Position numbers and translations under genes: made by a program. The notes under the pieces are model-generated. The model worked only from the letters and a program-made list of their open reading frames with translations. It searched no databases and had not been told where the DNA came from. DNA of 64,000 nt from Amaranthus tricolor (Eukaryota > Streptophyta > Magnoliopsida > Caryophyllales > Amaranthaceae): the NCBI RefSeq assembly GCF_026212465.1, contig NC_080049.1:1061460-1125459 (forward strand), in the 5' to 3' direction. Below, piece after piece: positions 13,100-25,993 of the stretch; position 1 is the first letter of the stretch, and every line of letters starts with the position of its first letter.

Positions 13100-13373
13100 T
13101 TTTGAAGAAGGTATGTGTTGTAACTACATTACTCTTGTAATTGAAACAACTCTTGTGTGAAAAGATATAATAAAGTATATCACATATCCTAAATATACAA
13201 TCTAAAGCTTAGTTTTTAGACTGTTTCCTTCCCAAATGAAGGAAATTGATGATGTCAAAATTTTCTTCGTTCTCCAACCAACTTAGTTCATACCCACACA
13301 ATTAAATTCCTTAAATAATTATATATTTTCGTTGTCTCTCTGAATTAATAACGTATGACTTAAAAAAACACTC
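13100..13373. other. Intergenic
   Basis: I see no gene or clear repeat here. Confidence 0.5.
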
Positions 13374-13689
13374 ACGGCTCGTTTGGTAGGTAGTAATAAA
13401 CGATGGTAATGAGAATGAAAATCTAGTGTAATTTTAGTTGAAAAATCTCTTGGCTACCTTGATGACCATACTTGTCCAACTCCAATCATCTCATTTTCTT
13501 CATAAAATTTATTCCAATGCATTACCATTGGGAGAGATGGTATTAGGTGGTAATGGAAATTCGTAAACAAAAATTTTTTTTGTGATCAAAGTTTCATTAC
13601 CATGGGAATGATATGAAACTTTTGATGAAATTTCACACTATAAATCATTCCCATTACCACAATTTAGTACCACTAACCAAACGGGTCGT
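13374..13689. mobile_element. MITE with long inverted termini
   Basis: The left end ACGGCTCGTTTGGTAGGTAG and the right end read in reverse (ACGACCCGTTTGGTTAGTGG) are imperfect inverted repeats, continuing about 40 bases with 'ggtaatg.gaatg' in both. The target duplication is not clear, so superfamily is unassigned (hAT or Harbinger type likely). The open frame at 13613-13837 is an artefact. Confidence 0.7.
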
Positions 13690-13917
13690 CAAATCTTTAA
13701 ATTATATAATGCTTTCTCATAAGATGGAGAGAGTATCTCTCCGTAAGCGTAAGCGTAACGAAGGTTTCAGAGGGGCATGGGTCTATTTGACTGATACAGG
13801 TCAAAGTCTTGTCTATAAAGACAAAGTTGTACCTTGAGGCCTTAATAGCTTATGCTCCATTAATTAAAGTCATGGTTGACTTAAGATTTTTAGTATACTT
13901 GTATAGCTAAATATCTA

Positions 13918-14206
13918 CTTTCTCGGTTCTGAAATACTTGCTACATTACGATTTTGATATTATTAATTGTTCAAGCTTATTTTATCTATTGTAATTAATG
14001 TGTAAGAAGAAATATAGTCAAGTGAGATCTTGTTTGAATCGTCTAATCGCATCCTTTCATAATATTAACTTTTTATAATTTTTAGATTTGCATATTTCAA
14101 TATATAAATGATCGAAATAACACACTGAATCGCGTAAAGTTATATATGTAATATGTTATAAGAAAAATTATTACTTTTAGAAATAAATTGAAAGGGACGG
14201 AGAAAA
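13918..14206. mobile_element. Degenerate Stowaway-type MITE
   Basis: The left end 'ttctcggttctgaaatacttgctacatt' region matches the right end of the MITE at 53873-54131 read in reverse. The right end is GGGACGGAGAAAA. TA flanks both sides (13916-13917, 14207-14208). Non-coding. Confidence 0.65.
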
Positions 14207-14504
14207 TATGTAGCTTCAATTGTTTTGAGTTAGTGCACTATATTATCTAGCTTACTAGTAATGCGATTAATTATTGTATTAATTGATGAGAATAAAAATA
14301 AACTTTAATATATTTGAATATATTAAATTATTTAACTGATTGTCTTATTCTAATAAAAAAAATTTTCTTCTACAAAATTATTTTCATTCATTATTACTTG
14401 AGGGATTCGAATTATATGTTAGTGCAAAATAACATTTATGTATCTTGCCAAAAAAATCTTTGGGGAGGATTCTTAGAGTACAAACATACTCATTTATTCA
14501 TTTA

Positions 14505-15145
14505 ATTTTGCTACAATACGAAAATAAAAATGGAAGGTTTTTATGTATTGCGTAGCAAAATAAAAGAGGTGGAAGGAGCATTTTTATTATATGATCAAAA
14601 TCTGTTTTTCATTAATTTTCATTACCACTGAATAAACATGAAAATAGATTTATCAAACGTCTCCCAATTATGACTTCGTTCTTTGATCATCATTCTTAGT
14701 TTTTTTTGAAGAAATCATCATTCCCACTTAATCAAACTTAATTCTTGATATTTATTTTTTTTATCAAGAACTTATTAGATTCATCTTAAATTCATATTAT
14801 TTAATAAAAATAATTACAGTTTGATAAAATTTAGTTTAAATCAGTAAAAATCAGCTTATGTCGTAAAAATAAGTTGTTTTAAGTTAAAATTTTATTTTGA
14901 GTTAAAAAAAAGTTTTAATTCAATCAAAATTAGTAATTTTGAATAAGAAAAAGAATACGAAATCAATAAGAATAAATTTCATTGATGTGGAAAAATCAGT
15001 ATAATATAATAAATTTTGATTAAAAACAATTAAGTTCAATTCAATCTAAATAATAAATTTTGATTAAAAACACCATATGACCTTAACATATAATTCAATT
15101 TACTTTTAAAATATATGAAATTATTTGCTATAATTGAATACAATA
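14505..15145 (-). repeat. Inverted-repeat arm upstream of RLP gene 2
   Basis: This is the reverse complement of the sequence downstream of the same gene at about 20390-21160, with 'attttgcta' words at one end and 'atatgaaattatttgctataattgaa' at the other. The near-identical same-orientation copy lies upstream of gene 3 at 47265-47885, and a partial one at 45365-45760. Gene 2 thus sits between inverted copies. Confidence 0.7.
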
Positions 15146-15469
15146 GATACACATTTAAGGATACATAGCATTGTGTAGGAAAATTTAGATGATAAATAGC
15201 AAATTGATTTATTTGAAGAGAAAGATAAGTGAATATGTAAAATGACTATTCTTATTCATTGCTCAAAATTGATTACATCAATGAATATTTATAGTGATTA
15301 GTTTAGTTACAAGTTTACTAAAAATATATTAAATATTTTTATTTTTTAATTACTTTTTCTAGAAACTTCTATTAATAATCTTAGATACTTTTAATTTTTT
15401 TATTCTTTAGTTTAGATATTTTTTATATTTAATTAAAATCCTAGATTTTTATAGATTATTTTAACACAT

Positions 15470-15477
15470 TATAAATA
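15470..15477 (+). promoter_or_regulatory. TATA box of RLP gene 2
   Basis: TATAAATA lies 78 bases before the ATG, and the same box precedes gene 3. This predicts a 5' UTR of about 45-50 bases. The shared leader 'ttctagtattctacccatca' follows in both genes. Confidence 0.65.
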
Positions 15478-15554
15478 GTCTTTCATTTTTCTCTCATCAT
15501 GTATCTCAATTCTAGTATTCTACCCATCAAAGTAAAAGAAACAAAAATAACAAA

Positions 15555-18500
15555 ATGCGAATTCATGTTTTCTTCTTGTTTATTCACTGTCTGAATATTA
15601 GCTTCATCAATGGCGGAATATTATCAGAACAAGAAGCATTATTAGCTATTAAATCTTCCATTAAAGATGATCCTCATAAAAGTCTATCATCTTGGAAAAA
15701 TACTACTCACCATTGCAATTGGTCGTTCGTCACTTGCTCTTCGTCTTCTCACTCTTCCACTGTCATTTCCCTGAACATCTCCAACTTAAACCTCAGTGGT
15801 ACTCTCTCTCCTCAAATCGGTTTTCTTACAAACCTGCAAGACCTATCTCTCCATGATAACTATTTTTATGGGCATATCCCGTCTTCTCTTTCTCTTCTTA
15901 CAAAACTCCAATATCTCGACCTTAGCTTTAACAGCTTCAATGGTCCACTCCCTTTATTTGTTAATATGTCGGAGCTTCGGTGCCTTTCCCTTACTCGGAA
16001 CGACTTTTCTGGTACAATATCGCCAGAGTTTAGTAAACTTCAAAAGCTTCAAGTTTTGGATCTTTCTAGAAACAATCTTTCGGGATTACTTCCTTATGAA
16101 TTAGGATTCTTAAAGAGGTTGAAAACTTTAGAATTATCAAATAACCTTTTACATGGTGAGATACCAAATTCTTTTTCTCTTCTTAGAAATTTGATTCATT
16201 TGGATTTATCAAATAATCAATTACATGGTGAGATACCAAATTCTTTTTCTCTTCTTACAAATTTGATTTATTTGAATTTATCACATAATCAATTACATGG
16301 TGAGATACCAAATTCTTTTTCTCTTCTTACAAATTTGAATTATTTGTATTTATCAAATAATCAATTACATGGTGAGATACCAAATTCTTTTTCTCTTCTT
16401 ACAAATTTGCTTTTTTTGGATTTATCATATAACCTTTTACATGGTCTGATACCAAATTCTTTTTCTCTTCCTACAAATTTGTTTTATTTGGGTTTATCAA
16501 ATAATCAATTACATGGTGAGATACCAAATTCTTTTTCTCTTCTTACAAATTTGATTGATTTGGATTTATCAAATAATCAATTACATGGTGAGATACCAAA
16601 TTCTTTTTCTCTCCTGACAAATTTGGTTATTTTGGAGTTATCAAATAATCAATTACATGGTGAGATACCAAATTCTTTTTCTCTTCTTACAAATTTGATT
16701 GATTTGCATTTATCAAATAATCAATTACATGGTGAGATACCAAATTCTTTTTCTCTTCTTATAAATTTGATTATTTTGGAGTTATCAAATAATCAATTAC
16801 ATGGTGAGATACCAAATTCTTTTTCTCTTCTTACAAATTTGAGTACTTTGAGTTTATCAAATAATCAACTCACGGGTCAGTTACCTGTCAACATTGGAAA
16901 GTTTACGAGTCTTCGTTATTTGTTGGTTGCCAACAATAACTTGATTGGAAAAATCACACCACAGAATACAGGTACACTAATCTTTAGCAATTAATGCCTA
17001 TCTAAATTGCATCTTCCAAAATAGTTCGCCATTGCATACATTGAGACTTCCAACTGTTAAATGATTATTTTCTTTTTTGAATTCGCTTGTCACAAATAAA
17101 AATATATTTCTTGTATTATTTTAAGGTTTTTCATATTTTCGTTTTTATATATATATAACATTGATTAATGTTACCAATAAAAATATATGAAACAAATTCT
17201 ATCGAATTATCTTTAATGTATTTCTTTGATTTTTGATATTTAGAAATAATATATTGAGACGAATGAATCAACATCCCACATAAATATTTTAAAATTCGTA
17301 AATTTATTTGAGAATAACATATGAAAGTGGAGGGAGTAATAAATAGGGTGGCAATCAGAATATTTTTTTTATCAATAAAATCAAAAATTTCAAATCTTAA
17401 TCCAAATGTTTCCAATATTCATCCAAGTCAAATATTTTTTGTAACCATTCATAGAAAGCAATATTCACTCTAAACTAATTTCTAACTTTTTTAAGAAGTC
17501 ATGTGGTCAAATTTTTTTTTTCTTTTCAAAAAAGATTAAATTTCTTGGTAGAATATTCTTTTACTATGATGTATTTATACATTATCATATGAAGCTATAA
17601 CTTTCTCTAAATTCTTTCATATTTGTCATGCATTCCAGGATACAATGTCACGAATTTTAAAAACTCTTCTATATGCAACTTGGTTAATCTTCAAATCCTT
17701 GATTTATCTTATAACAAGTTTAATGGAGAAGTTCCTCATTGCTTGGGCAATACTAGTACTCAATTAGTTGTATTGAATCTCCAATCAAATAATTTCAAGG
17801 GCATCATTCCATCAGCATTATTTTCTACTTGTGATTCCTTGGAATATGTAGATTTCACTGACAATCAGTTCGAAGGAGCTATACCTAGGTCTTTGTCTAA
17901 ATGTAGAAATCTGAAAGTCCTAAATTTGAGGAACAACAAATTCAAAGATCTATTTCCATACTGGTTAGGTAGCCTTCCATCTTTAGAGGTTCTCAGCCTA
18001 CCGTTTAATAAATTTCATGGTAATATAACCAACAATTTATCAATGATTGCAACATTTCCTTTTTCAAATCTACAAATTCTCGACCTTTCAAACAATAATT
18101 TTTGTGGTAAATTGCCATTCATGTACATGAAACAATTTCTATCCATGATGGGTGACATGTCTACTATAGGAAGTCCAAGGTACTTAGAAAATAGAGGTGG
18201 TGATTATATGTACTCCATCAAGATGATTGTAAAGGGGGTGGAACTGGATTATAAGAAGATAATTACTTCTATGTCAACATTTGATATGTCTAATAATCAC
18301 TTTGAAGGAGAGATTCCAAATTCTATAGGGATGTTGCGAGCACTTCGAAATCTTAATCTCTCGCATAACCTACTTACCGGAAACATCCCTCCATCCATCG
18401 GGAACTTATCATGGTTGGATGGTTTAGACCTATCATCAAATAGGCTTATCGGTGAAATCCCTCAAGAACTTGTTAGTTTAACATTTCTCGCGGTTTTTAA

Positions 18501-18867
18501 TGTTTCATATAATCAACTGGAAGGGCCTATACCCCATGGTAACAATTTTAATACCTTCTCATCTGATTCGTACAAGGGAAATCTTGAACTGTGTGGAGCA
18601 CCATTACTTGAATGCAAAAACAATACTGTTGTGCAATCTTTGAACAATAATAATGTGGAAGAAAAAACAGAATTATCGATATGGGAAGTTGTAGTGATTG
18701 GATTTGGATGTGGTACAATAGTTGGTTTGGCTTGGGGGTACTACATATTGTCAGTGAGGAAGCCTTTTTGGCTTTTTAAATTGTTGAACAAGATGGAATG
18801 GGCTTTACTTGATTTTCATGACCACCATTTCAGTAGAATAAGTAGAACAAGAAGAACAAAGAACTAA
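15555..18867 (+). CDS. LRR receptor-like protein, gene 2 (join 15555..16971, 17639..18867)
   Basis: Two exons give an 881-residue receptor-like protein. The donor AG/GTAC at 16971-16972 and acceptor CCAG/GA at 17638-17639 split a Gly codon (phase 1) and join in frame. Layout: signal peptide (about 1-21), LRRNT with the paired-Cys HHCNWSFVTC motif (about 50-60), five ordinary LRRs, ten near-identical 24-residue LRRs (about 190-440), two further LRRs before the junction, and in exon 2 six LRRs, an island of about 50 residues (about 635-685), four LRRs, a Cys cap, a GxxxG membrane helix (about 821-845) and a 36-residue basic tail. There is no kinase; signalling would need partner kinases. It is 170 residues shorter than gene 3: four array units and three ordinary LRRs are absent. 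The start follows a TATA box and a leader conserved with gene 3. If the intron is kept, translation stops after 479 residues. Confidence 0.92.
16158..16877 (+). repeat. Coding 72-bp tandem repeat in gene 2, 10 units
   Basis: The phrase 'gagataccaaattctttttc' recurs every 72 bases (16158, 16230 ... 16806; unit 5 begins with 'ctg' instead of 'gag'). Each unit encodes one 24-residue LRR. The IPNSFSLLTN part is nearly invariant at DNA level, whereas the LxxLxL strand codons change in almost every unit. Confidence 0.95.
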
Positions 18868-21285
18868 AAGTGATAATCTATCTGAGAAACATTTCATTTG
18901 TAGCAAGAAGTAGAGTATGATGGAATGGGCCTTTTTGGGCTTTACTTGAATTTGTAGCATTTCCTTTTTCTTTTCACTGTACTTTATTCATAATTATATT
19001 TTGTGATAATAACATTTCTTTTCCATTAAAAAATATAAATGTGTGCCAAATGGGTGAATGTGATAATCTATCTAAGAAAGAAACATTTCATTTCATGAGA
19101 TGTCTATAAAGCATAAAATGTCATGTTTTCCACTGCATTGTTAAGTTAGTTGATTTCGTTTTTCCGAGTTTGATCAATAAATTAATTTTCAGCTCTTACT
19201 ATATTTACAATAACACAACCCCGACCATGGGTGTAAGCGAGGAGTGTTGCCGCCTAGCTAGGGTCCAATCTTGAAAAGGGCTATTAACTTAAGTCACCAT
19301 TAAATTTAATCGTCATTATCAAGTTGGGAGAAGAAAATAAAATGTTAGATTATTATTTTCCTATTTTTCTCTCAATCTCATTTCATCATTCCTTTTTTCC
19401 AATTAATCGTACATTAACTCTAATAAAATGATTAAAAATTTTCCAAAACATCACAATTTTCAACTGTTAAAAGTAATTGTAGTCTTTACCCAGAAATGGA
19501 CACACAATGCCATGGATAAATAACAGACTTTTTTTTTGTTCTTCAGAGTTTGCCATTTTATTTCTCGTTTCACTATTCATCTACAAATTTTGATAATCCA
19601 AATTCAAGAAAAAGATTAAGCAACCAAAGAACCATATCGATATCGTTATTTGTGCCTTTATTTTCTTGTTGATTAAGAGAAAGAATTTCTCCATTCTACT
19701 TTACTTGTACCATTTGTTTTTTCACACTTTTCAATATACGATTTCAATCGTTAATATTTCTATTTATGCTATCAAAAAATTATGAAAACTAAAAATTAAT
19801 AAATATAATATTGAATCGTAACAATTCAAATAAGGTCTCATATGACTATGTTTTAATTTATAAATTACTAATAATATAAAAGTGAGTTTGCTTAATGAAT
19901 AGTGCCAAAATCAACTGAAAACACGGAATGGGTTTTTGAGTGCTTAATTTAGAGGGTTGATTTGATGGATTTCTTAATGGAAGATATTTTATTCATTCTA
20001 ATTTTGGTGGGACATCTAAAAGAAATTGGCATGACTTTTATACAGAATTGATTTTAACTTATGAATTTGTTTAAACTATTTTTCTTTTTTAAAAAGGTGA
20101 ATTTGAAATAATGAAGTTTATAAATTGTTGTTGTTCTAGTGGTTTTTTATTTTTGGAAGTATTTTTATTGTGTAGTCTCTTTTTAGTTATTGATGTTAAG
20201 TAGTGATAATCAAATGAATTCTTGTATTAAGTTTTATAAAATGTGCTATTTTATTTTCAATTTTTGATTGCCAAATCGTAATACCATCTTGTAAAAGTCA
20301 TGGTCATGGTCATCAGCCTAGTGTCCCGCACAAAGTTATGGTCCGAGTGGAGAAGTAGCAGACATATCATACCCATTCCCATCTTGTATAATCTATTTCA
20401 ATCATAGAATATAATTTCATATATTTTAAAAGTGAATTGAAGTATATGTTAAACTCATATCATGTTGAGTTAATCAAAATGTATTATTTGGATTGCATTG
20501 AAATTATTTTGTTATTTATAACTAACTTGTAGTGGTTAATACTAATATATACTGATTTTTACATAATTGAATTTATATTTACTAAAAACTCGTTTTAATC
20601 AAATTTTAATGATTTGCACTTTTTTTATAAAAAACTGAATGTTATTGCTTGCATATTATTTTTCTCATTCAAAATTACTAATTTAATGTTAATTTTTAGT
20701 GAGTAAAAAAAATTTTATTGACTAAAACTGGATCTTTACCCATAACAATTACTAACTAATTTTTACACATTAAGCTGTTTTTTTCTATATAAACTAATAA
20801 ATTTTATCAAACTTTAATTATAATTACTAAAAAATATAAATTTAAGATAAATCGAATAAGTTATTAATTTAAAAATCAAAATATCAAGAAGTTTGATAAA
20901 GTGGGAATGATTATATAAGAACATATCATGATTGGAGCGTTTGATAAATCTATTACAATGTTTTTTTGGTGGTAATAAAAATAAATAAAAATAGATTCAA
21001 ACCATATAATAAAAGTTAAAAATTATGCCCCTTTGATTTTGCTATACAATACATAAAAATCTCTCACTTCAATTTTGATTTTATCAATATAGCAAAATCA
21101 AAAGAGACGGAATTTTATCAATGTAGCAAAATCAAAGAGACGGAGGAGTACATGTATCCTCTATATCCTCCCTTAAAAATTTTAATAAAGAAAAGGATTT
21201 TTGTATTAGAGTAAGACTCTATTAATTAATTTTCAATATTCAATTATATAAAAAATTTATTATTTCTCATTAATTAATACAAAAT
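18868..21285. repeat. Downstream flank of gene 2, first copy
   Basis: This corresponds to 1480-3860 behind gene 1. No gene seen. The part from about 19768 is duplicated again at 21900-23430. It includes the direct-orientation inverted-repeat arm at about 20390-21160. Confidence 0.8.
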
Positions 21286-21899
21286 CAAAGTCAACCATTT
21301 AAGTCAACCAAAATATTTAAAACAACTTTAATGGATCATCATCCACGTTAGAAAACTTTAGCTACCAAACGTACCCTTTAATTAATTATTTATTATTTAA
21401 AATTTTTTATTCACCCCACAAATTTATTAAAATTACCCAAAAGATTTTAAGCTTCATATTACAAGTCCACTAAAATTACCCAACTCAGCTTTTACTAAAA
21501 ATTTTCCACAATTTTATTGGAGTAACATCCACGTTAGAAAACTTTACTTGTAGAAGTCGAAAGGAGCATCATCCACATTTAGAAAACTTTTGGGATATGA
21601 CTTGAATTAAAGATCTCTAATCAATATGACCTGACCATTAACACCATTACTCCCTATATCTCTCCCAATTTAACTCATTTTCTATTTTAATTTGTTCCAA
21701 TAATTTTATGCGATACTATTTTAATTTGTTTAATTTGTTCCTGAATTAAACAAGAGAGAGAGAGACAGAGAATATAAAAAATCAAACTAATGAAGTGTGA
21801 AGAAATTTTTTTGATTACAAGATAGACCGAGGGAAGAGAGGGTTAGGTGAGATTCGATCCCATAACCTTGTCTGGGAAAAACTATATTTGTTCTAATTA
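21286..21899. repeat. Spacer between the two tandem copies
   Basis: A ~610-base segment related to 45000-45340, 46320-46830 and 62390-62650 (words such as 'ggatcatcatccacgttaga' and 'ttttattggagtaacatcc'). No gene seen. Confidence 0.65.
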
Positions 21900-24365
21900 T
21901 GCTATCAAAAAATTATGAAAACTAAAAACTAATAAACATAATATTGAATCGTAACAATTCAAATAAGGTCTCATATGACTATGTTTTAATTTATAAATTA
22001 CTAATAATATAAAAGTGAGTTTGCTTAATGAATAGTGCCAAAATCAACTGAAAACACGGAATGGGTTTTTGAGTGCTTAATTTAGAGGGTTGATTTGATG
22101 GGTCATGGGTTAGAAAGGGATTTCTTAATGGAAGATATTTTATTCATTCTAATTTTGGTGGGACATCTAAAAGAAATTGGCATGACTTTTATACAGAATT
22201 GATTTTAACTTATGAATTTGTTTAAACTATTTTTCTTTTTTAATAAAGGTGAATTTGACAAACATTTAGATATTCCTTTTTTTCTTGAATTTAACTTATG
22301 AATTTGTAATAATGAAGTTTATAAATTGTTGTTGTTTTAGTGGTTTTTTATTTTTGGAAGTATTTTTATCGTGTAGTCTCTTTTTAGTTATTGATGTTAA
22401 TTAGTGATAATCAAATGTATTCTTGTATTAAGTTTTATAAAATGTGCTATTTTATTTTCAATTTTTGATTGCCAAGTCGTAATATCATCTTAAAAAAGTC
22501 ATGGTCATGGTCATCAGTCTAGTGTCCCGCACAAAGTTACGATCCGAGGGGAGAAGTAGCAGACATATCATACCCATTCCCATCTTGTATAATCTATTTC
22601 AATCATAGAATATAATTTTATATATTTTAAAAGTGAATTGAAGTATATGTTAAACTCATATCATGTTGAGGTAATCAAAATGTATTATTTGGATTGCATT
22701 GAAATTATTTTGTTATTTATAACTAACTTGTAGCGGTTAATACTAATAAATACTGATTTTTACCTAATTGAATTTATATTTACTAAAAACTCGTTTTAAT
22801 CAAATTTTAATGATTTGCACTTTTTTTATTAAAAACTGAATGTTATTGCTTGCATATTATTTTTCTCATTCAAAATTACTAATTTAATGTGAGTTACTAG
22901 TGAGTAAGAAAAATTTTATTGACTAACACTGGATTTTTACCCATAACAATTACTTACTAATTTTTACACATTAAGCTGTTTTTTTCTATATAAACTAATA
23001 ATTTTATCAAACTTTAATTATAATTACTAAAAAATATAAATTTAATATAAATCCAATAAGTTCTTAATTAAAAAATCAAAATATGAAGAAGTTTGATAAA
23101 GTGGGAATGATTATATAAGAACATATCATGATTAGGGTGCGTTTGATAAATCTATTACAATGTTTTTTTGGTGGTAATAAAAATAAACAAAAATAGATTC
23201 AAATCCTATAATAAAAGTTAAAAATTATGACCCTTTGATTTTGCTATACAATACGTAAAAATCTCTCACTTTAATTTCGATTTTATCAATATAGCAAAAT
23301 CAAGGAGACGGGATTTAATCAATGTAGCAAAATCAAAGAGACGGAGGAGTACATGTATCCTCAATATCCTCCCTTAAAAATTTTAATAAAGAAAAACATT
23401 TTTGTATTAGAGTAAGACTCTATTAATTAATTTTCAATATTCAATTATATAAAATATTTATTATTTCTCATTAATTAATACAATAATCAATCGGGCTACT
23501 ACTATCATACAATTAACTAAAAGTACTGAAAAATTCCATGTGGCACCCTCACAGCAAAAATTTTCCACATGTAATAATTAAATTGGTTAATTGCTATATT
23601 TATTGAACTACATAAGGTAAAGTTAATTTTATTCTATTACATATTATTATATTTTATTATATTTTTACTATATTGATTGTTTATATGAATAAATTTATAA
23701 AACAAGAAATTAAAAAAAATAATATATTATTTTTTTTACATATCTTAACATAAAACTTAAAAAATAAGAAATTAATTTTTTTTATGAAGTATTCGTTAGA
23801 CAGAGGTAAATTGTGGGTCGTATTTTTAAATTAATATTTGTATACTTTTAATTATATAATTTTTTTGTGTTTTTTTTATTGTGTATTATAAAGTATTCTA
23901 GGTCCTACGAAATTAATCTCAAGTATATATTTTCTGCAAATCAAGAAAAGGGGGGAATAATGATTAAAAAAATACTCCCTTCATGCCACTTATTTAACAT
24001 TATTTGCTATCTCACTTATTTTAAATCATTTCTGTTTTTGGACAATGGTCCATCACTTTTTTTTATTTCATCCATACATGTTAAGTCTCATTTATTAATT
24101 TCTTGCAAACAATTTATTTTTTCTTTAATTAATATAAAATATCCTAATTAATTTATCTTTGCCACTAATTTAACGGGACGGAATAGTATGCTTTCAAGGG
24201 AAGTGAAAAAAAATATGACTATTATTAATTTGTTATAATTATATTGATTATAAAATTTTAACGTGTAAATTTCAACTTGATAAAGATAATATATAATCAT
24301 ATCATTGTTTAAAAATCATAATACTTCCATATCTTAATAATAATAATAATAACAGTGCATTACAC
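21900..24365. repeat. Downstream flank of gene 2, second copy
   Basis: It starts again at 'gctatcaaaaaattatgaaaac' (first at 19768; offset about 2.13 kb) and runs through the arm (22560-23360) and the shared Stowaway element to the (AAT)n run at about 24336-24352. Similarity to the gene 1 flank ends at 'cggat' near 24368. No gene. Confidence 0.8.
23975..24186. mobile_element. Stowaway-type MITE, copy B
   Basis: Same insertion as 4349-4576, with TA flanks at 23973-23974 and 24187-24188 and about 15 bases shorter inside. Confidence 0.75.
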
Positions 24366-24932
24366 GGATCTGGACCGGGTCCAAATGGACCTTAATCCGA
24401 ATCTGCGTGTCCAATTTTTCAAGACCCGAATCCAGATCACGGATCCCACAGATTCAGTATCGAGTTCGGGTCCAAAACGGGTTCAAGCTTATTTTTGCGT
24501 ATTTGATTGAATTTTGCTTTGTATTGCGATAACAAAACAATTTTAGACTTAAATAATGATAAATATAATATTAAGTTATTAATTAAAATCTAAAATACGT
24601 CCAATAATATTATACAAACTATAAATATACTTAAAAAATTTCTTTCACAAGTATAAATTTCTTCAATATAGCATAATGTAAACACTTAAAGACCATCAAT
24701 GTTAAATCTTCAAAAATCGAAACGACACTTATCTTAGAAAAAATGTTATAACAGCAGTGCATATGAAGTATATATTTGGGTAAAAATAGTATTAATTATG
24801 CAAAATTTATAAGGACAGTGCCAAATTATGAAGAGTATTATACAAATTGATATCTGTTACATATCTCATGTTTAAGCTACTGTCTTTAATGTAATAGTCA
24901 TGTATAGGTATTGTTGTATTCCTTATATATAT
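24366..24932. other. Left part of the FAR1/Ulp1 composite region
   Basis: Sequence unique to this copy begins with GGACCGGGTCC/GGATC words of the type seen at 7009 and 55471, then AT-rich non-coding DNA up to the retrotransposon. The last 25 bases before the insertion (after a 'tgtatag' acceptor-like site) can be read in frame with the exon that resumes at 34876. No other coding sequence is seen. Confidence 0.5.
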
Positions 24933-25623
24933 TGTTTCGGTGATGAAACGAGGATGTGAAGTATACTTGAAAGGCTGTAAACTGAAGCGTCGTTGAAAGC
25001 GGCAATTCGCAAGAGGAAGCTACTCGAGTACCTGCAAAACAACATGTTAGCCTAGTCCGGGGGTGACTTCCCGGAAAACCCCTCCGGCGCTCAAGTTAGA
25101 ACGTAAATAGGATATTGATGAATGAACGAGGTAAAATATGAATGCAAGATTGATTGCTGTGATTACTGTGATTGTTAGTGTTTTGGTTGGTTCGAGGAGG
25201 TTGATTGTAAGTATCAATCTTATGAAAAGCTAATCCCTTCCCCTATGGATGACTGCCTCTATTTATAGTGGCAAAGGAGGAGGTTATTGCTGAAGGGTAG
25301 TTGCCATCATGGAGATAGTGGGTAGCAACTGATGGCTGTGATGAAGGCAGGAAGGTAGTTGGCAGTTATCAGCCTTAAGAGAAGGATGACCAGCCAACTG
25401 TGAGTAAGTGGGAAGTTAGGTCAAAATAGGTAGTTACTTCCTGAGAGGGAAGTTAGGGTATTCTGGAAGTGAGGAGCCCATGGGCCATTCAGGGAGGATG
25501 GGAGATCAAAAGGAAAGCCCATTGACCAAAAGTCAAGGTCAACTGTAGAGGTCAAGGGGTATTATGGTAATATGATGCAAATTATTAAATATATAAAATA
25601 ATTGAGTAAATAGTACCATGACA
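24933..25623 (-). repeat. 3' LTR (left)
   Basis: Bounded by TG and CA. A minus-strand TATAAATA lies at 25260-25267, the likely promoter core. Compared with the right LTR I found one substitution (the T of 'caacatgtt', C in the other copy). Confidence 0.93.
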
Positions 25624-25642
25624 TTTAGCCCCACGCATGAAG
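25624..25642 (-). other. Polypurine tract region
   Basis: On the minus strand the bases directly before the 3' LTR read GCGTGGGGCTAAA followed by TG. The same sequence stands before the LTR of the related fragment at 56158. Confidence 0.6.
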
Positions 25643-25993
25643 GATGATGTGAAGAGATAGCCCCAACAACCGGAAACATCGTCCTTTATGCGGAAAAACA
25701 CGTATCCATCGGAGTGGATTTAGTGAAGGAACACGATCGTAGAGAACATTCGAAAGCCCCACGAGGATGAACACATACCCAATCAGGTAAATCTTCTAAT
25801 GGATCATGAAAATTGAGCTCGTAAGCTTCGAATCGACTGTTCATATGTCGAATTCCGAGTTGTAACGAAAAAGTTATTACCTTTTCAAAGTCATCGTGAA
25901 AAACGCTCCGAATTAGAGAGGAACAAGTAACGCCAACCGAGCCGCGGCTTGACGTATGCCGCGGAATATCTCTCTTCATCCGTATCACCCAAC

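Noticed and set aside
15796..16104. 102-codon frame overlapping exon 1 of RLP gene 2 (also 48335-48643 in gene 3)
   Set aside because: Alternative-frame shadows of the LRR coding exon, with no start context or domain.
16158..16877. Regular repeats that might suggest a CRISPR array or satellite
   Set aside because: The 72-bp period codes for LRR units in an open frame; there are no unique spacers, and the source is a plant genome.
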